From contig NZ_CP065958.1 of assembly GCF_041270065.1 (NCBI RefSeq), positions 62,001 through 126,000 of the forward strand: a DNA stretch of 64,000 nucleotides, written 5' to 3'. This stretch comes from Streptomyces fradiae. Lineage in GTDB: Bacteria; Actinomycetota; Actinomycetes; Streptomycetales; Streptomycetaceae. Positions 17,719 to 24,325 of this stretch are shown here, piece by piece (the first letter of the stretch is position 1; the number at the start of each line of letters is the position of its first letter). Both the position numbers and the translations under genes were made by a program. The notes beneath the pieces are model-generated. The model did no database searches, was not told where the DNA came from, and saw nothing but the letters and a program-made list of their open reading frames with translations.

Positions 17719-18099
17719 TTACCGAATGCCCTGACGGATCTCCTCGAGGCGGGTCACCAGACGCTGGTAGCGCTGGGACGCGGCCTGCGAGGACTTCATT
17801 CCCTGATGGCGGGCGATCTCCCGCCACTCGAGGCCGCGGCGCCGGGCCTCGATGACCACCTGCGCCTCCATCCGGTCCAGGGCCGTCCGCATCTCCTCGA
17901 ACAGCCCGAGGGCCGCGGCCACGTCCTCGTCGGAGACCGCCCGCTCCCCCGCGCCGTCGCCGTGCGCGGCGCCTGCCAGCAGCCTGCCCAGCAGGGCGGA
18001 GTCCTGCTGGAGGGCCTGTGCCGGGGCACTGTCGGGCAGCGGGAAGTCGGCGAGGCCGGCGAGCCGGTTCCGCGGTTCGAGCCGAGTGTCATCCGCCAT
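17719..18099 (-). CDS. small HTH-like protein leading the tap-tpg operon
   Basis: 126 residues, soluble. The C-terminal half reads like a sigma-region-4 or HTH module (LEWREIARHQGMKSSQAASQ, then RYQRLVTRLEEIRQ), preceded by an acidic helical region. I recognise no named family; similar small proteins in actinobacteria are annotated as hypothetical or DNA-binding. It ends 24 nt before tap. The ATG lies 6 nt after a TAGGGT box (complement of 18106-18111) with no Shine-Dalgarno, so the mRNA is probably leaderless. An autoregulator of the telomere operon is a reasonable but untested guess. Confidence 0.65.
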   Translation of the reverse strand: MADDTRLEPRNRLAGLADFPLPDSAPAQALQQDSALLGRLLAGAAHGDGAGERAVSDEDVAAALGLFEEMRTALDRMEAQVVIEARRRGLEWREIARHQGMKSSQAASQRYQRLVTRLEEIRQGIR

Positions 18100-18105
18100 G
18101 GCGCC

Positions 18106-18144
18106 ACCCTAGCGGGCGCGGCAACGAAACAACGAAACGTTGTT
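18106..18144 (-). promoter_or_regulatory. promoter and inverted repeat of the tap-tpg operon
   Basis: Complement of 18106-18111 is TAGGGT, placing the transcription start at about 18099, the A of the ATG. Immediately upstream lies a dyad AACAACG-AAA-CGTTGTT (18128-18144), and the direct repeat AACGAAAC twice (18123-18130 and 18131-18138). The dyad covers the -35 region and is a plausible operator. Confidence 0.5.
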
Positions 18145-18206
18145 CGCTTCCCCCGGTGGGCGTGTCGCGCACCCGGGTGCGAGGCGCCCGATGAACATCT
18201 GATCGA

Positions 18207-18229
18207 TTGTCAGTGGTGGGTGAGACGGT
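18207..18229 (+). promoter_or_regulatory. RecA-NDp-like promoter of the vWA gene
   Basis: TTGTCAGTG (18207-18215), exactly 8 nt, then GACGGT (18224-18229). The upstream element is perfect and the spacing matches the PafBC-type consensus; the -10 departs at its first base. The predicted start is near 18236, leaving a 44-nt leader with a GGGGGA ribosome site. It is the only other copy of the element noticed upstream of a gene in this window. Confidence 0.55.
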
Positions 18230-18279
18230 AGTTCCATCAAGCCGGAACACCGGAACACCGGGATTTGGGGGAATTCGTC

Positions 18280-19320
18280 GTGTCCAAGAACCAGAATTAC
18301 ATCAACCATGTCGCTCTCGTCCTGGACGCCAGCTCGTCGATGTCGCACCTGAGCCGCAAGGTCGTCGAGGTCGCCGACCAGCAGATCGCGTACCTCGCGC
18401 GCCGGTCGCGGGAGCTCGACCAGGAGACGCGGGTCACGGTGTACGTCTTCGCCGACAAGGTGGAGTGCGTCATCTACGACAAGGACGTCCTGCGGATGCC
18501 GTCCCTGAAGCAGTTGTACCGGGCGGGCGGGATGACGGCGCTGCTCGCGGCGGCGCTGAAGTCGCAGCGCGAGCTGGCGCAGACGGCTCAGCTCTACGGT
18601 GACCACAGCTTCCTGACGTTCATCCTCACCGACGGCCAGGAGAACGCGAGCCACCGCAGCCCGGACGCGCCGACGAAGAACCCGCGCGCGCTGGTGGCGG
18701 CGGTGGCCGAGATGATCGAGAAGCAGGACGACAACTGGACGCTGGCCGTCCTCGTGCCCGACCAGATGGGCAAGCGGGAGGCCACGCAGTGCGGGTTCCC
18801 CAAGGACAACATCGCGATCTGGGACGCCACCAGCACGCAGGGTCTGGAGGAGGCCGGACAGGTCATCCAGGAGGCCACCGAGAAGTTCATGGTGGGCCGT
18901 ACGAAGGGCATCCGCGGCACGCGGGCGGTGTTCTCGACCGGCGCGGAGGCGGTCAACAAGGACACCATCAAGGCGGCCGGCCTCACGCCGGTGAATCCGT
19001 CGGAGTACCAGCTGGTCGCGGTGGCCCGTGACGCGGGGATCAAGGAGTGGGTCGTCGAGAGCGGTCTCACCTACCGCACCGGCGGGGCGTACTACCAGCT
19101 GAGCAAGCCGGAGAAGGTCCAGGCGCGCAAGCAGATCGCGGTCCTGGAGAAGAGCACCGACCGGGTGTACTCCGGGCCGGAGGCGCGGGCGCTGCTCGGC
19201 CTTCCCGACGTCGAGGTCCGGATCAAGCCCGACCACAACGACGACTACACGATCTTCGTGCAGAGCACCAGCGTGAACCGCAGGCTCGTGCCGAACACGC
19301 GGCTGCTGATCATGAACTGA
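18280..19320 (+). CDS. stand-alone vWA domain protein
   Basis: 346 residues from GTG with GGGGGA 7 nt upstream. The vWA domain occupies the first two thirds and has a MIDAS: DASSS (Asp16), the Thr of GGMTALL, and FILTDGQEN. The C-terminal 120 residues are a separate beta-rich segment ending VNRRLVPNTRLLIMN that I cannot name. No signal peptide. The role is unknown; vWA proteins assemble metal-dependent complexes. The upstream RecA-NDp-like element suggests DNA-damage expression, as for the MoxR/vWA unit 4 kb to the left. An imperfect GC-rich hairpin follows the stop. Confidence 0.85.
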   Translation: MSKNQNYINHVALVLDASSSMSHLSRKVVEVADQQIAYLARRSRELDQETRVTVYVFADKVECVIYDKDVLRMPSLKQLYRAGGMTALLAAALKSQRELAQTAQLYGDHSFLTFILTDGQENASHRSPDAPTKNPRALVAAVAEMIEKQDDNWTLAVLVPDQMGKREATQCGFPKDNIAIWDATSTQGLEEAGQVIQEATEKFMVGRTKGIRGTRAVFSTGAEAVNKDTIKAAGLTPVNPSEYQLVAVARDAGIKEWVVESGLTYRTGGAYYQLSKPEKVQARKQIAVLEKSTDRVYSGPEARALLGLPDVEVRIKPDHNDDYTIFVQSTSVNRRLVPNTRLLIMN

Positions 19321-19336
19321 TCCGCGGAGGCGTCAA

Positions 19337-19370
19337 GCCCCGGTCGGCCGGCTCCCGGCCCGGCCGGGGC
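19337..19370. terminator. GC-rich hairpin after the vWA gene
   Basis: Imperfect stem of about 15 bp, GCCCCGGTCGGCCGG against CCGGCCCGGCCGGGGC, with a 3-nt loop, 16 nt after the vWA stop. No T run. Probable intrinsic terminator. Confidence 0.5.
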
Positions 19371-19446
19371 GTACGGCGCGGGCGGGGGCGGCAGGGCGGG
19401 GCACGCGGCCGGGTGGCGGGGGCGGGCGGTCACGTACCCTGGGCGC

Positions 19447-20355
19447 ATGCGTACGCGCCCGACCCTCAGCTGGACGCCCACCGAGGACCTGCCGCCCGCG
19501 ACCACGGATCTCACTCCGGTGGCCGAGGTGCTACGGGCGGGCAAGGTGGTGGTGCTCAGCGGGGCGGGGATCTCGACGGAGTCGGGCATTCCCGACTACC
19601 GCGGTGAGGGCGGAAGCCTGAGCCGGCACACCCCGATGACGTACCAGGACTTCACCGGGAGCGTCCGGGCGCGGCGGCGGTACTGGGCCCGCAGCCATCT
19701 GGGGTGGCGGACCTTCGGCCGCGCACTGCCCAACGCCGGTCATCGGGCCGTCGCGGCCTTCGAGCGGCACGGGCTGCTGTCCGGGGTGATCACCCAGAAC
19801 GTCGACCATCTGCACCAGGCCGCCGGCAGCACCGATGTCGTGGAGCTGCACGGAAGCCTGCGCCGGGTCGTGTGCCTGTCGTGCGGGACCTTCAGCGGGC
19901 GCCGGGAGCTCGCCGAGCGGCTGGAGGGGGCCAATCCGGGGTTCGCGCCGGTACCGGCCGCGCTGAACCCGGACGGGGACGCCGATCTCACCGACGAGCA
20001 GGTCGCGGACTTCCGGGTCGTGCCCTGCACCGTGTGCGGCGGGGTGCTCAAGCCGGATGTGGTGTTCTTCGGCGAGAACGTGCCGCCGCAGCGGGTCGAG
20101 CACTGCCGCGCCCTCGTCCGTGAAGCGTCCTCGCTGCTGGTCCTGGGTTCGTCGCTGACGGTGATGTCCGGGCTCCGGTTCGTACGGCAGGCCGCCGACG
20201 CCGGAAAGGCCGTGCTGATCATCAACCAAGATCCCACCCGGGGCGACCGGCACGCCCGTACCCGTGTCGCGCTCCCTCTGGGCGCGGCTCTGACCGCCCT
20301 CGCCGAAGGCCTCGCCGTGCCGCTGGAGGGCCGGGCGGACGCCCCCGCACCCTGA
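19447..20355 (+). CDS. Sir2-family NAD-dependent protein deacylase
   Basis: 302 residues. Sirtuin motifs are complete: GAGIS (39-43) with SGIPDYR for NAD binding, TQNVDHLH (117-123), catalytic His135 in VELHGSL, a four-Cys zinc site (C143, C146 and a CTVC pair near 197-200), and FFGENVP. It removes acyl groups from protein lysines, consuming NAD. It is 40-50 residues longer than minimal bacterial CobB because of a long Arg-rich segment after residue 70 and a loop between the Cys pairs, a layout seen in actinobacterial class II-like sirtuins. TACCCT lies 6 nt before the ATG with no clear Shine-Dalgarno, so a leaderless transcript is likely. It converges with the dioxygenase gene. Confidence 0.93.
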   Translation: MRTRPTLSWTPTEDLPPATTDLTPVAEVLRAGKVVVLSGAGISTESGIPDYRGEGGSLSRHTPMTYQDFTGSVRARRRYWARSHLGWRTFGRALPNAGHRAVAAFERHGLLSGVITQNVDHLHQAAGSTDVVELHGSLRRVVCLSCGTFSGRRELAERLEGANPGFAPVPAALNPDGDADLTDEQVADFRVVPCTVCGGVLKPDVVFFGENVPPQRVEHCRALVREASSLLVLGSSLTVMSGLRFVRQAADAGKAVLIINQDPTRGDRHARTRVALPLGAALTALAEGLAVPLEGRADAPAP

Positions 20356-20391
20356 GGGCGCCCCCGAAACCCGCAGCGGGTGCGCGCTTGG

Positions 20392-21246
20392 TCAGTCCGC
20401 CCAGACGCGCGCGTAACAGCGCCCGCTACCCGGCACTCCGCTGTCCGTGAAGGGTGTTCTGCCGTGCAGGACGGCGGAGTTGTTCACCAGGAGGAGGTCC
20501 CCTCGCCGCAGGGGCAGCTTCAGCACCAGGGCGGGGTCCTGGAGCAGGGTCTCCATCCGCTGCAGGGCGGCGCGCCGCGCAGGGGTGAAGGGGGTGCCGG
20601 TCTCGTCCTGGCCGCGGTTGATCCAGTAGCGGTTGTAGTGCACGCGCAGGGTCCGGTCCTCGTGGCGGAAGACCGGGCGGACGCGGTCGAAGCCGGGACC
20701 GCGGCCGAAGTGGAAGTCCTGGTGCAGCTCGCGCAGGGCGTCCGGATGGGCGGTGGCGAGGTGGTCGTGCAGGGCCGGGCCGCTGGCGAGGAGGGACGCG
20801 CCGCCTTCGGCGGCCGGGCGGATGCAGAGGAGGGCCAGGAGCCTCGGGGGCTCGGGTCCCTCGCCGCGGTCCATGTGCGGGAGGAGGAGGTGTGCGTCGC
20901 CACTGGGGGTGGCGGGCGTTTCCGGTCCGGCGAGCGTCGGAAGGGCGGGGGCCGTGGTGGCGGTCAGGAGTTCGTTGGCCGAGCTCTGGAGCCGTAGACC
21001 CGCGGGGGCGCACACCCGGGCGACGAGGTGTGCGCAGAGCTCGACGGACTGGCGGTCGGTCAGCCCCGCGAGCGCCAGGCCGCGGAGGACGGCGAAGCCC
21101 GTCCCGTACCAGAGGGCGGTGTTGATCCGTGCCGGGAGTGCGCCTCCGGCATCGGCTTCCGTCGCCGGGATCAGCCAGTCCTCGGTCCTCAGCCCGGCCG
21201 GATGCCAGCCCAGAGGCCCCTCGGCCTCGCGGAGTCCGTCCGTCAT
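20392..21246 (-). CDS. TauD/TfdA-like Fe(II)/2-oxoglutarate dioxygenase
   Basis: 284 residues. The iron triad is visible: HxD in LLLPHMDRGEG, and the distal His in NNSAVLHGRTPF; Arg in GRCYARVW would bind 2-oxoglutarate. The segment PPRLLALLCIRPAAEGGASL resembles clavaminate-synthase-like amino-acid hydroxylases, so a free amino acid or peptide substrate is plausible but unproven. The ATG at 21246 was chosen because GGGGAGG lies 9 nt upstream; a GTG 9 nt earlier abuts that site too closely. No biosynthetic partner is adjacent; the lactonase gene upstream on the same strand is 81 nt away. Confidence 0.82.
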   Translation of the reverse strand: MTDGLREAEGPLGWHPAGLRTEDWLIPATEADAGGALPARINTALWYGTGFAVLRGLALAGLTDRQSVELCAHLVARVCAPAGLRLQSSANELLTATTAPALPTLAGPETPATPSGDAHLLLPHMDRGEGPEPPRLLALLCIRPAAEGGASLLASGPALHDHLATAHPDALRELHQDFHFGRGPGFDRVRPVFRHEDRTLRVHYNRYWINRGQDETGTPFTPARRAALQRMETLLQDPALVLKLPLRRGDLLLVNNSAVLHGRTPFTDSGVPGSGRCYARVWAD

Positions 21247-21327
21247 GCCACTCACCCTCCCCGCCGTCCCGCCGTCCCGCCGCCGCCTCTGTGATCTCCT
21301 TCTCAGGCTGGCGGCGGCGGGGCCGTT

Positions 21328-22281
21328 TCAAACCGAGCGGGTCCAGGGCGACCTGCCCGGGCCGGTCGGGTGGGTGCCGGTGACGGCCATGACCACGGAG
21401 TAGAGGCTGGTCTCGGCGGCGATGAAGAGGCGGTTCCGTTTGGCGCCGCCCCAGGAGATGTTGGCGACGGCCTCGGGCACGACGAGCCGGCCGATCAGGG
21501 TGCCGTCGGGGTCGTAGCAGTGCACGCCGTCGCCCATGGCCGCCGCCCACAGGCGGCCGCCGTCGTCGAAGCGCAGGTTGTCGAAGCGGGCGCCGGGGCG
21601 TGCGGTGGCGTCGGCGAAGACCTTGCCCTCGGAGAGGGTGCCGTCGTCGCGCACATCGAAGACACGGACGTGTCCGGCGCGGGTGTCGGAGACGTACAGC
21701 TGCTGCTCGTCGGCGGAGAAGACCAGGCCGTTCGGTGCGCCGAAGCAGTCGGCGACGAGGCGCACTTCGCCGGTGTCGGGGTCGATGCGGTAGACGTTGT
21801 TGGCGCCGATCTCGCTGTCGGCGCGGTAGCCCTCATAGTCGCTGGTGATGCCGAAGTCGGGGTCGGAGAACCAGATCGAGCCGTCGGACTTCACGGCGGC
21901 GTCGTTGGGGCTGTTGAGGCGCTTGCCCTGCCAGCGGTCGGCGAGGACGGTGATGGTGCCGTCGTGTTCGGTACGGGTCACCCGGCGGTTGCCCTGTTCG
22001 CAGGTGACGAGGCGGCCCTGCCGGTCGAGCGTGTTGCCGTTGGTGTGGCCGGCCGACCGGCGGAAGACGCTGACCGCTCCGGTCTCCTCGTCCCAGCGCA
22101 GCATCCGGTCGTTGGGGATGTCGCTCCACACCAGCTGGCGCCAGGCCGGCACGTAGAGGGGCCCCTCGGCCCAGCGGCAGCCGGTGTACAGAACCTCCAG
22201 GTCGGCGTCTCCGTTCATGCACCGTCCGGTGCGGAAGCGCTCGTCGAACAGCTCGTAGAGTGCGGGGCCTTCGCCGGTCAT
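21328..22281 (-). CDS. SMP-30/gluconolactonase family protein
   Basis: 317 residues of a six-bladed propeller lactonase. Family markers: RWAEGPLYVP (metal-binding Glu), GHTNGNTLDRQGRLVTCEQGNRRVTR, SPNDAAVKSDGSIWFSDPDFG (Asn ligand), and APNGLVFSADEQQLYVSDT (Asn/Asp ligands). These hydrolyse sugar lactones or related esters with a divalent metal. The ATG at 22281 has GGAGGGG just upstream and was preferred to an ATG 18 nt earlier. It is divergent from an Lrp/AsnC regulator across a 99-nt gap holding a dyad, which suggests the regulator controls it. Confidence 0.88.
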   Translation of the reverse strand: MTGEGPALYELFDERFRTGRCMNGDADLEVLYTGCRWAEGPLYVPAWRQLVWSDIPNDRMLRWDEETGAVSVFRRSAGHTNGNTLDRQGRLVTCEQGNRRVTRTEHDGTITVLADRWQGKRLNSPNDAAVKSDGSIWFSDPDFGITSDYEGYRADSEIGANNVYRIDPDTGEVRLVADCFGAPNGLVFSADEQQLYVSDTRAGHVRVFDVRDDGTLSEGKVFADATARPGARFDNLRFDDGGRLWAAAMGDGVHCYDPDGTLIGRLVVPEAVANISWGGAKRNRLFIAAETSLYSVVMAVTGTHPTGPGRSPWTRSV

Positions 22282-22302
22282 GGTTCCCCTCCATGCCATG
22301 TC

Positions 22303-22321
22303 AGCCGAACCTTCTTCGGCT
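22303..22321. promoter_or_regulatory. dyad in the SMP-30/Lrp divergent region
   Basis: AGCCGAA-CCTTC-TTCGGCT, a perfect 7-bp inverted repeat with a 5-nt centre, midway between the two divergent starts. A likely -10 for the regulator, TATGGT, follows at 22346-22351. A plausible operator for the adjacent Lrp-type protein. Confidence 0.45.
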
Positions 22322-22380
22322 CGTTCGGGAGAATGCAGGATGAGCTATGGTCTCCACAAGTCTGTACCGAACGGAGAGTT

Positions 22381-22842
22381 GTGGATCACATAGACCGGAC
22401 CCTGCTGGCCGAACTCCAGCGGGACGCCACCCAGTCCTACGCCGCGCTCGGCCGGGCTGCGGGTCTGTCCGCCGGGGCCGCGCACGAGCGCGTGCGCAAG
22501 CTGCGCGAGCGCGGAGTCATCCGGCGCACGACGGTGGAGGTCGACCCGGCCGTGGTGGGCGGCGGCGTCCTCGCGTATGTGATGGTCGACTCCAGCGCCT
22601 GGATGGGCGATTCGGCGGACGCCTTCGCCGCGCTCCCGGAGATCCTGGAGGCCCACGTCATCGCCGGCAGCGCCACGGTGCTGGTCAAGGTGCGGACGAC
22701 GACAACGGAGCAGTTGCAGGACGTGCTGCGCCGCCTGTACGCGATCGACGGGGTGAGCGGCACGCAGGCGACGGTGGTGCTCGAGACGTTCTTCGAGCGG
22801 CCGGTGGCGGTGCGGCGGGACGGCGGCGAGCAGCCGGCGTAG
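22381..22842 (+). CDS. Lrp/AsnC-family transcriptional regulator
   Basis: 153 residues. N-terminal HTH (DHIDRTLLAELQRDATQSYAAL, then LSAGAAHERVRKLRERGVI), followed by the RAM ligand-binding half with VVGGGVLAYVMVDSS, HVIAGSATVLVKVRTTT and an effector-pocket Gly turn. The GTG at 22381 is preceded by GGAGAG; there is no start codon in frame with a ribosome site upstream. Lrp proteins form octamers that wrap DNA and usually sense amino acids. The divergent SMP-30 gene is the likely target. Confidence 0.9.
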   Translation: MDHIDRTLLAELQRDATQSYAALGRAAGLSAGAAHERVRKLRERGVIRRTTVEVDPAVVGGGVLAYVMVDSSAWMGDSADAFAALPEILEAHVIAGSATVLVKVRTTTTEQLQDVLRRLYAIDGVSGTQATVVLETFFERPVAVRRDGGEQPA

Positions 22843-22925
22843 CGGCGCCGAATTCCGCTTGCGGATCTTCACCCGCGTGGGGCACGGTCTCCTGGCACCG
22901 AAGCCGGAAGAGGAAGGCCGAGAAG

Positions 22926-23375
22926 ATGACCGCGGAGCCGCGCCCCGCCGACGACCAGGCACTCGACGATCAGGGACTCGTCGACCACGAACTCGTGGAG
23001 GCCGCGGCCCGTGTCGCCCGGACCCGCAGCCACGGCGACAACCACACGATGGCGGCCGCGGCACGCACCGCGGACGGCCGGATCGTCACCGCCATGAACG
23101 CCTACCACTTCACCGGCGGGCCCTGCGCCGAGCTGGTGCTCATCGGTACGGCGGCCGCCCAGGGCGCGTACGAACTCTCGACCGTCGTCGCCGTGGGCGA
23201 CCGCGACCGGGGCGTCGTGCCCCCGTGCGGCCGGTGCCGCCAGGTCCTCCTCGACTACTTCCCGGACCTGAAGGTCATCGTCGGCGCGGGCGAGCGCCTC
23301 CGTGCGGTCCGCATCACCGAGCTGCTGCCCGAGAGTTACGTCTGGGCCGACCACCAGCTCGACGGCGCCGAGTAG
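22926..23375 (+). CDS. cytidine-deaminase-fold protein, blasticidin-S-deaminase-like
   Basis: 149 residues. Zinc site: Cys67 and catalytic Glu69 in GGPCAEL, Cys101 and Cys104 in PCGRC. Beyond the family signature, the sequence closely tracks fungal blasticidin-S deaminase (BSD) as I recall it: DGRI-T-N-YHFTGGPCAELV, GTAAA, VVPPCGRCRQVLLD, and ELLPESYVW near the end. BSD hydrolytically deaminates the cytosine of blasticidin S and destroys its activity. About 25 extra acidic residues precede the core. The ATG follows a GGAAGAGGAAGG-type ribosome site. A nucleoside or peptidyl-nucleoside detoxification role is inferred; ordinary cytidine deaminase activity remains possible. Confidence 0.8.
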   Translation: MTAEPRPADDQALDDQGLVDHELVEAAARVARTRSHGDNHTMAAAARTADGRIVTAMNAYHFTGGPCAELVLIGTAAAQGAYELSTVVAVGDRDRGVVPPCGRCRQVLLDYFPDLKVIVGAGERLRAVRITELLPESYVWADHQLDGAE

Positions 23376-23446
23376 GTGAGCACCGACTCGGCGGGGCGGC
23401 CCGGGCCGCCCGCTCCGGCCGTCGGGTGGCAGGTCCGGGAGAGCCG

Positions 23447-24100
23447 ATGAGACTATCCGTCAGCATCCACCGCACCCGCCTCGGCGCGACCGAGTTCACG
23501 GTCATCCGCCCCGCTCAGCCGCTGCGCCGTGCGGTGCTCATCGATCGCGACCGGTACCTGAACGCCTACGTCGACGAGCACGCCGCCCGCCGGATCGGCG
23601 GCCTGTGGGCGCTCGCGGCCACGTCTCCGCGCACCTTGATCCATCTGCCGATGCGCGGCAACCAGCCGCCCTCCGCCGCGCTGTCGATGGACCCGCCACG
23701 CCGGCTCGATCTCGTACTGCTGCACCACTCGCTGCAGTTCGCGCCGGCGCGCTGGAAGGAGCTCCGCGGCCGCCTCGGTCCGGGCCGGCCGCGGACGGTG
23801 ACGCTGCCCGACGCAGGGCTCGAGGACGCATCCGGGATCGATGACGCGGCCCGGCATCACAAGGAGAACCGGGACCTCTTTCACCAGCATCTCCACGCCG
23901 AGACCGTCTTCATGACCGGCAGCACCAAGGTGTTCCGGGAGACCACCCGGCACTTCCTCGACGTCGCTCGCCACGGGCCCGCCCACGCCCGCTCCCACCC
24001 GAGCCGTCCGCACTACTGCGCGGAGCTCCACTCCAACGACGGCACCCTCGGCAACGCACGCGAGCTCCACATCGAGTACTGCGACGAATGGAACGCGTGA
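23447..24100 (+). CDS. uncharacterised His-rich protein
   Basis: 217 residues, soluble, not recognised. GGGAGAG lies just before the ATG. Features: a run of HH (LVLLHHSLQFAPARWKEL), then in the second half HHKENRDLFHQHLHAETVFMTGS and SHPSRPHYCAELHSNDGT, giving many His that could bind metal. The start MRLSVSIHRTRLGATEFTVIRP is beta-strand-like. It follows the deaminase after 71 nt in the same direction and might share its transcript; the next feature is the chitinase control region. Confidence 0.6.
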   Translation: MRLSVSIHRTRLGATEFTVIRPAQPLRRAVLIDRDRYLNAYVDEHAARRIGGLWALAATSPRTLIHLPMRGNQPPSAALSMDPPRRLDLVLLHHSLQFAPARWKELRGRLGPGRPRTVTLPDAGLEDASGIDDAARHHKENRDLFHQHLHAETVFMTGSTKVFRETTRHFLDVARHGPAHARSHPSRPHYCAELHSNDGTLGNARELHIEYCDEWNA

Positions 24101-24131
24101 CAGTGAGTCAAGGGCGGTAAAAATCCCCGAA

Positions 24132-24147
24132 ATTGGTCTAGTCCAGG
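24132..24147. promoter_or_regulatory. dre site 1 (DasR operator)
   Basis: ATTGGTCTAGTCCAGG, close to the DasR responsive element consensus ACTGGTCTAGACCACT. It is the most distal of three upstream of the chitinase gene. DasR is the GntR-family GlcNAc-sensing repressor of chitin genes in Streptomyces. Confidence 0.75.
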
Positions 24148-24189
24148 AGCCCTCGGGATGGACAGGGGAAACGACCGGCGGCACCCTCG

Positions 24190-24205
24190 ACCGGTCTAGT
24201 CCACT
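24190..24205. promoter_or_regulatory. dre site 2 (DasR operator)
   Basis: ACCGGTCTAGTCCACT, the second dre-like 16-mer, directly abutting site 3. Confidence 0.75.
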
Positions 24206-24249
24206 CTTGGTCCAGACCATTGACCCGGTTCCTCGGCGGCCGCTATCCC
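24206..24249 (+). promoter_or_regulatory. dre site 3 overlapping the chitinase promoter
   Basis: CTTGGTCCAGACCATT (24206-24221), the best palindrome of the three, runs into a -35 box TTGACC (24220-24225). An 18-nt spacer leads to TATCCC (24244-24249). The repressor on this site would block RNA polymerase. Confidence 0.7.
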
Positions 24250-24325
24250 GGTAGGCGCACCCCCACTCCGCCGCCGGCGGGACGGGGGTGCTTCCCGCCC
24301 CTCACACACCCCGGGACTGACTGAC

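Noticed and set aside
16297..18231. A 644-codon plus-strand frame opposite tap
   Set aside because: Gly/Arg/Val-rich shadow without a ribosome site; tap and its leader gene are well supported on the minus strand.
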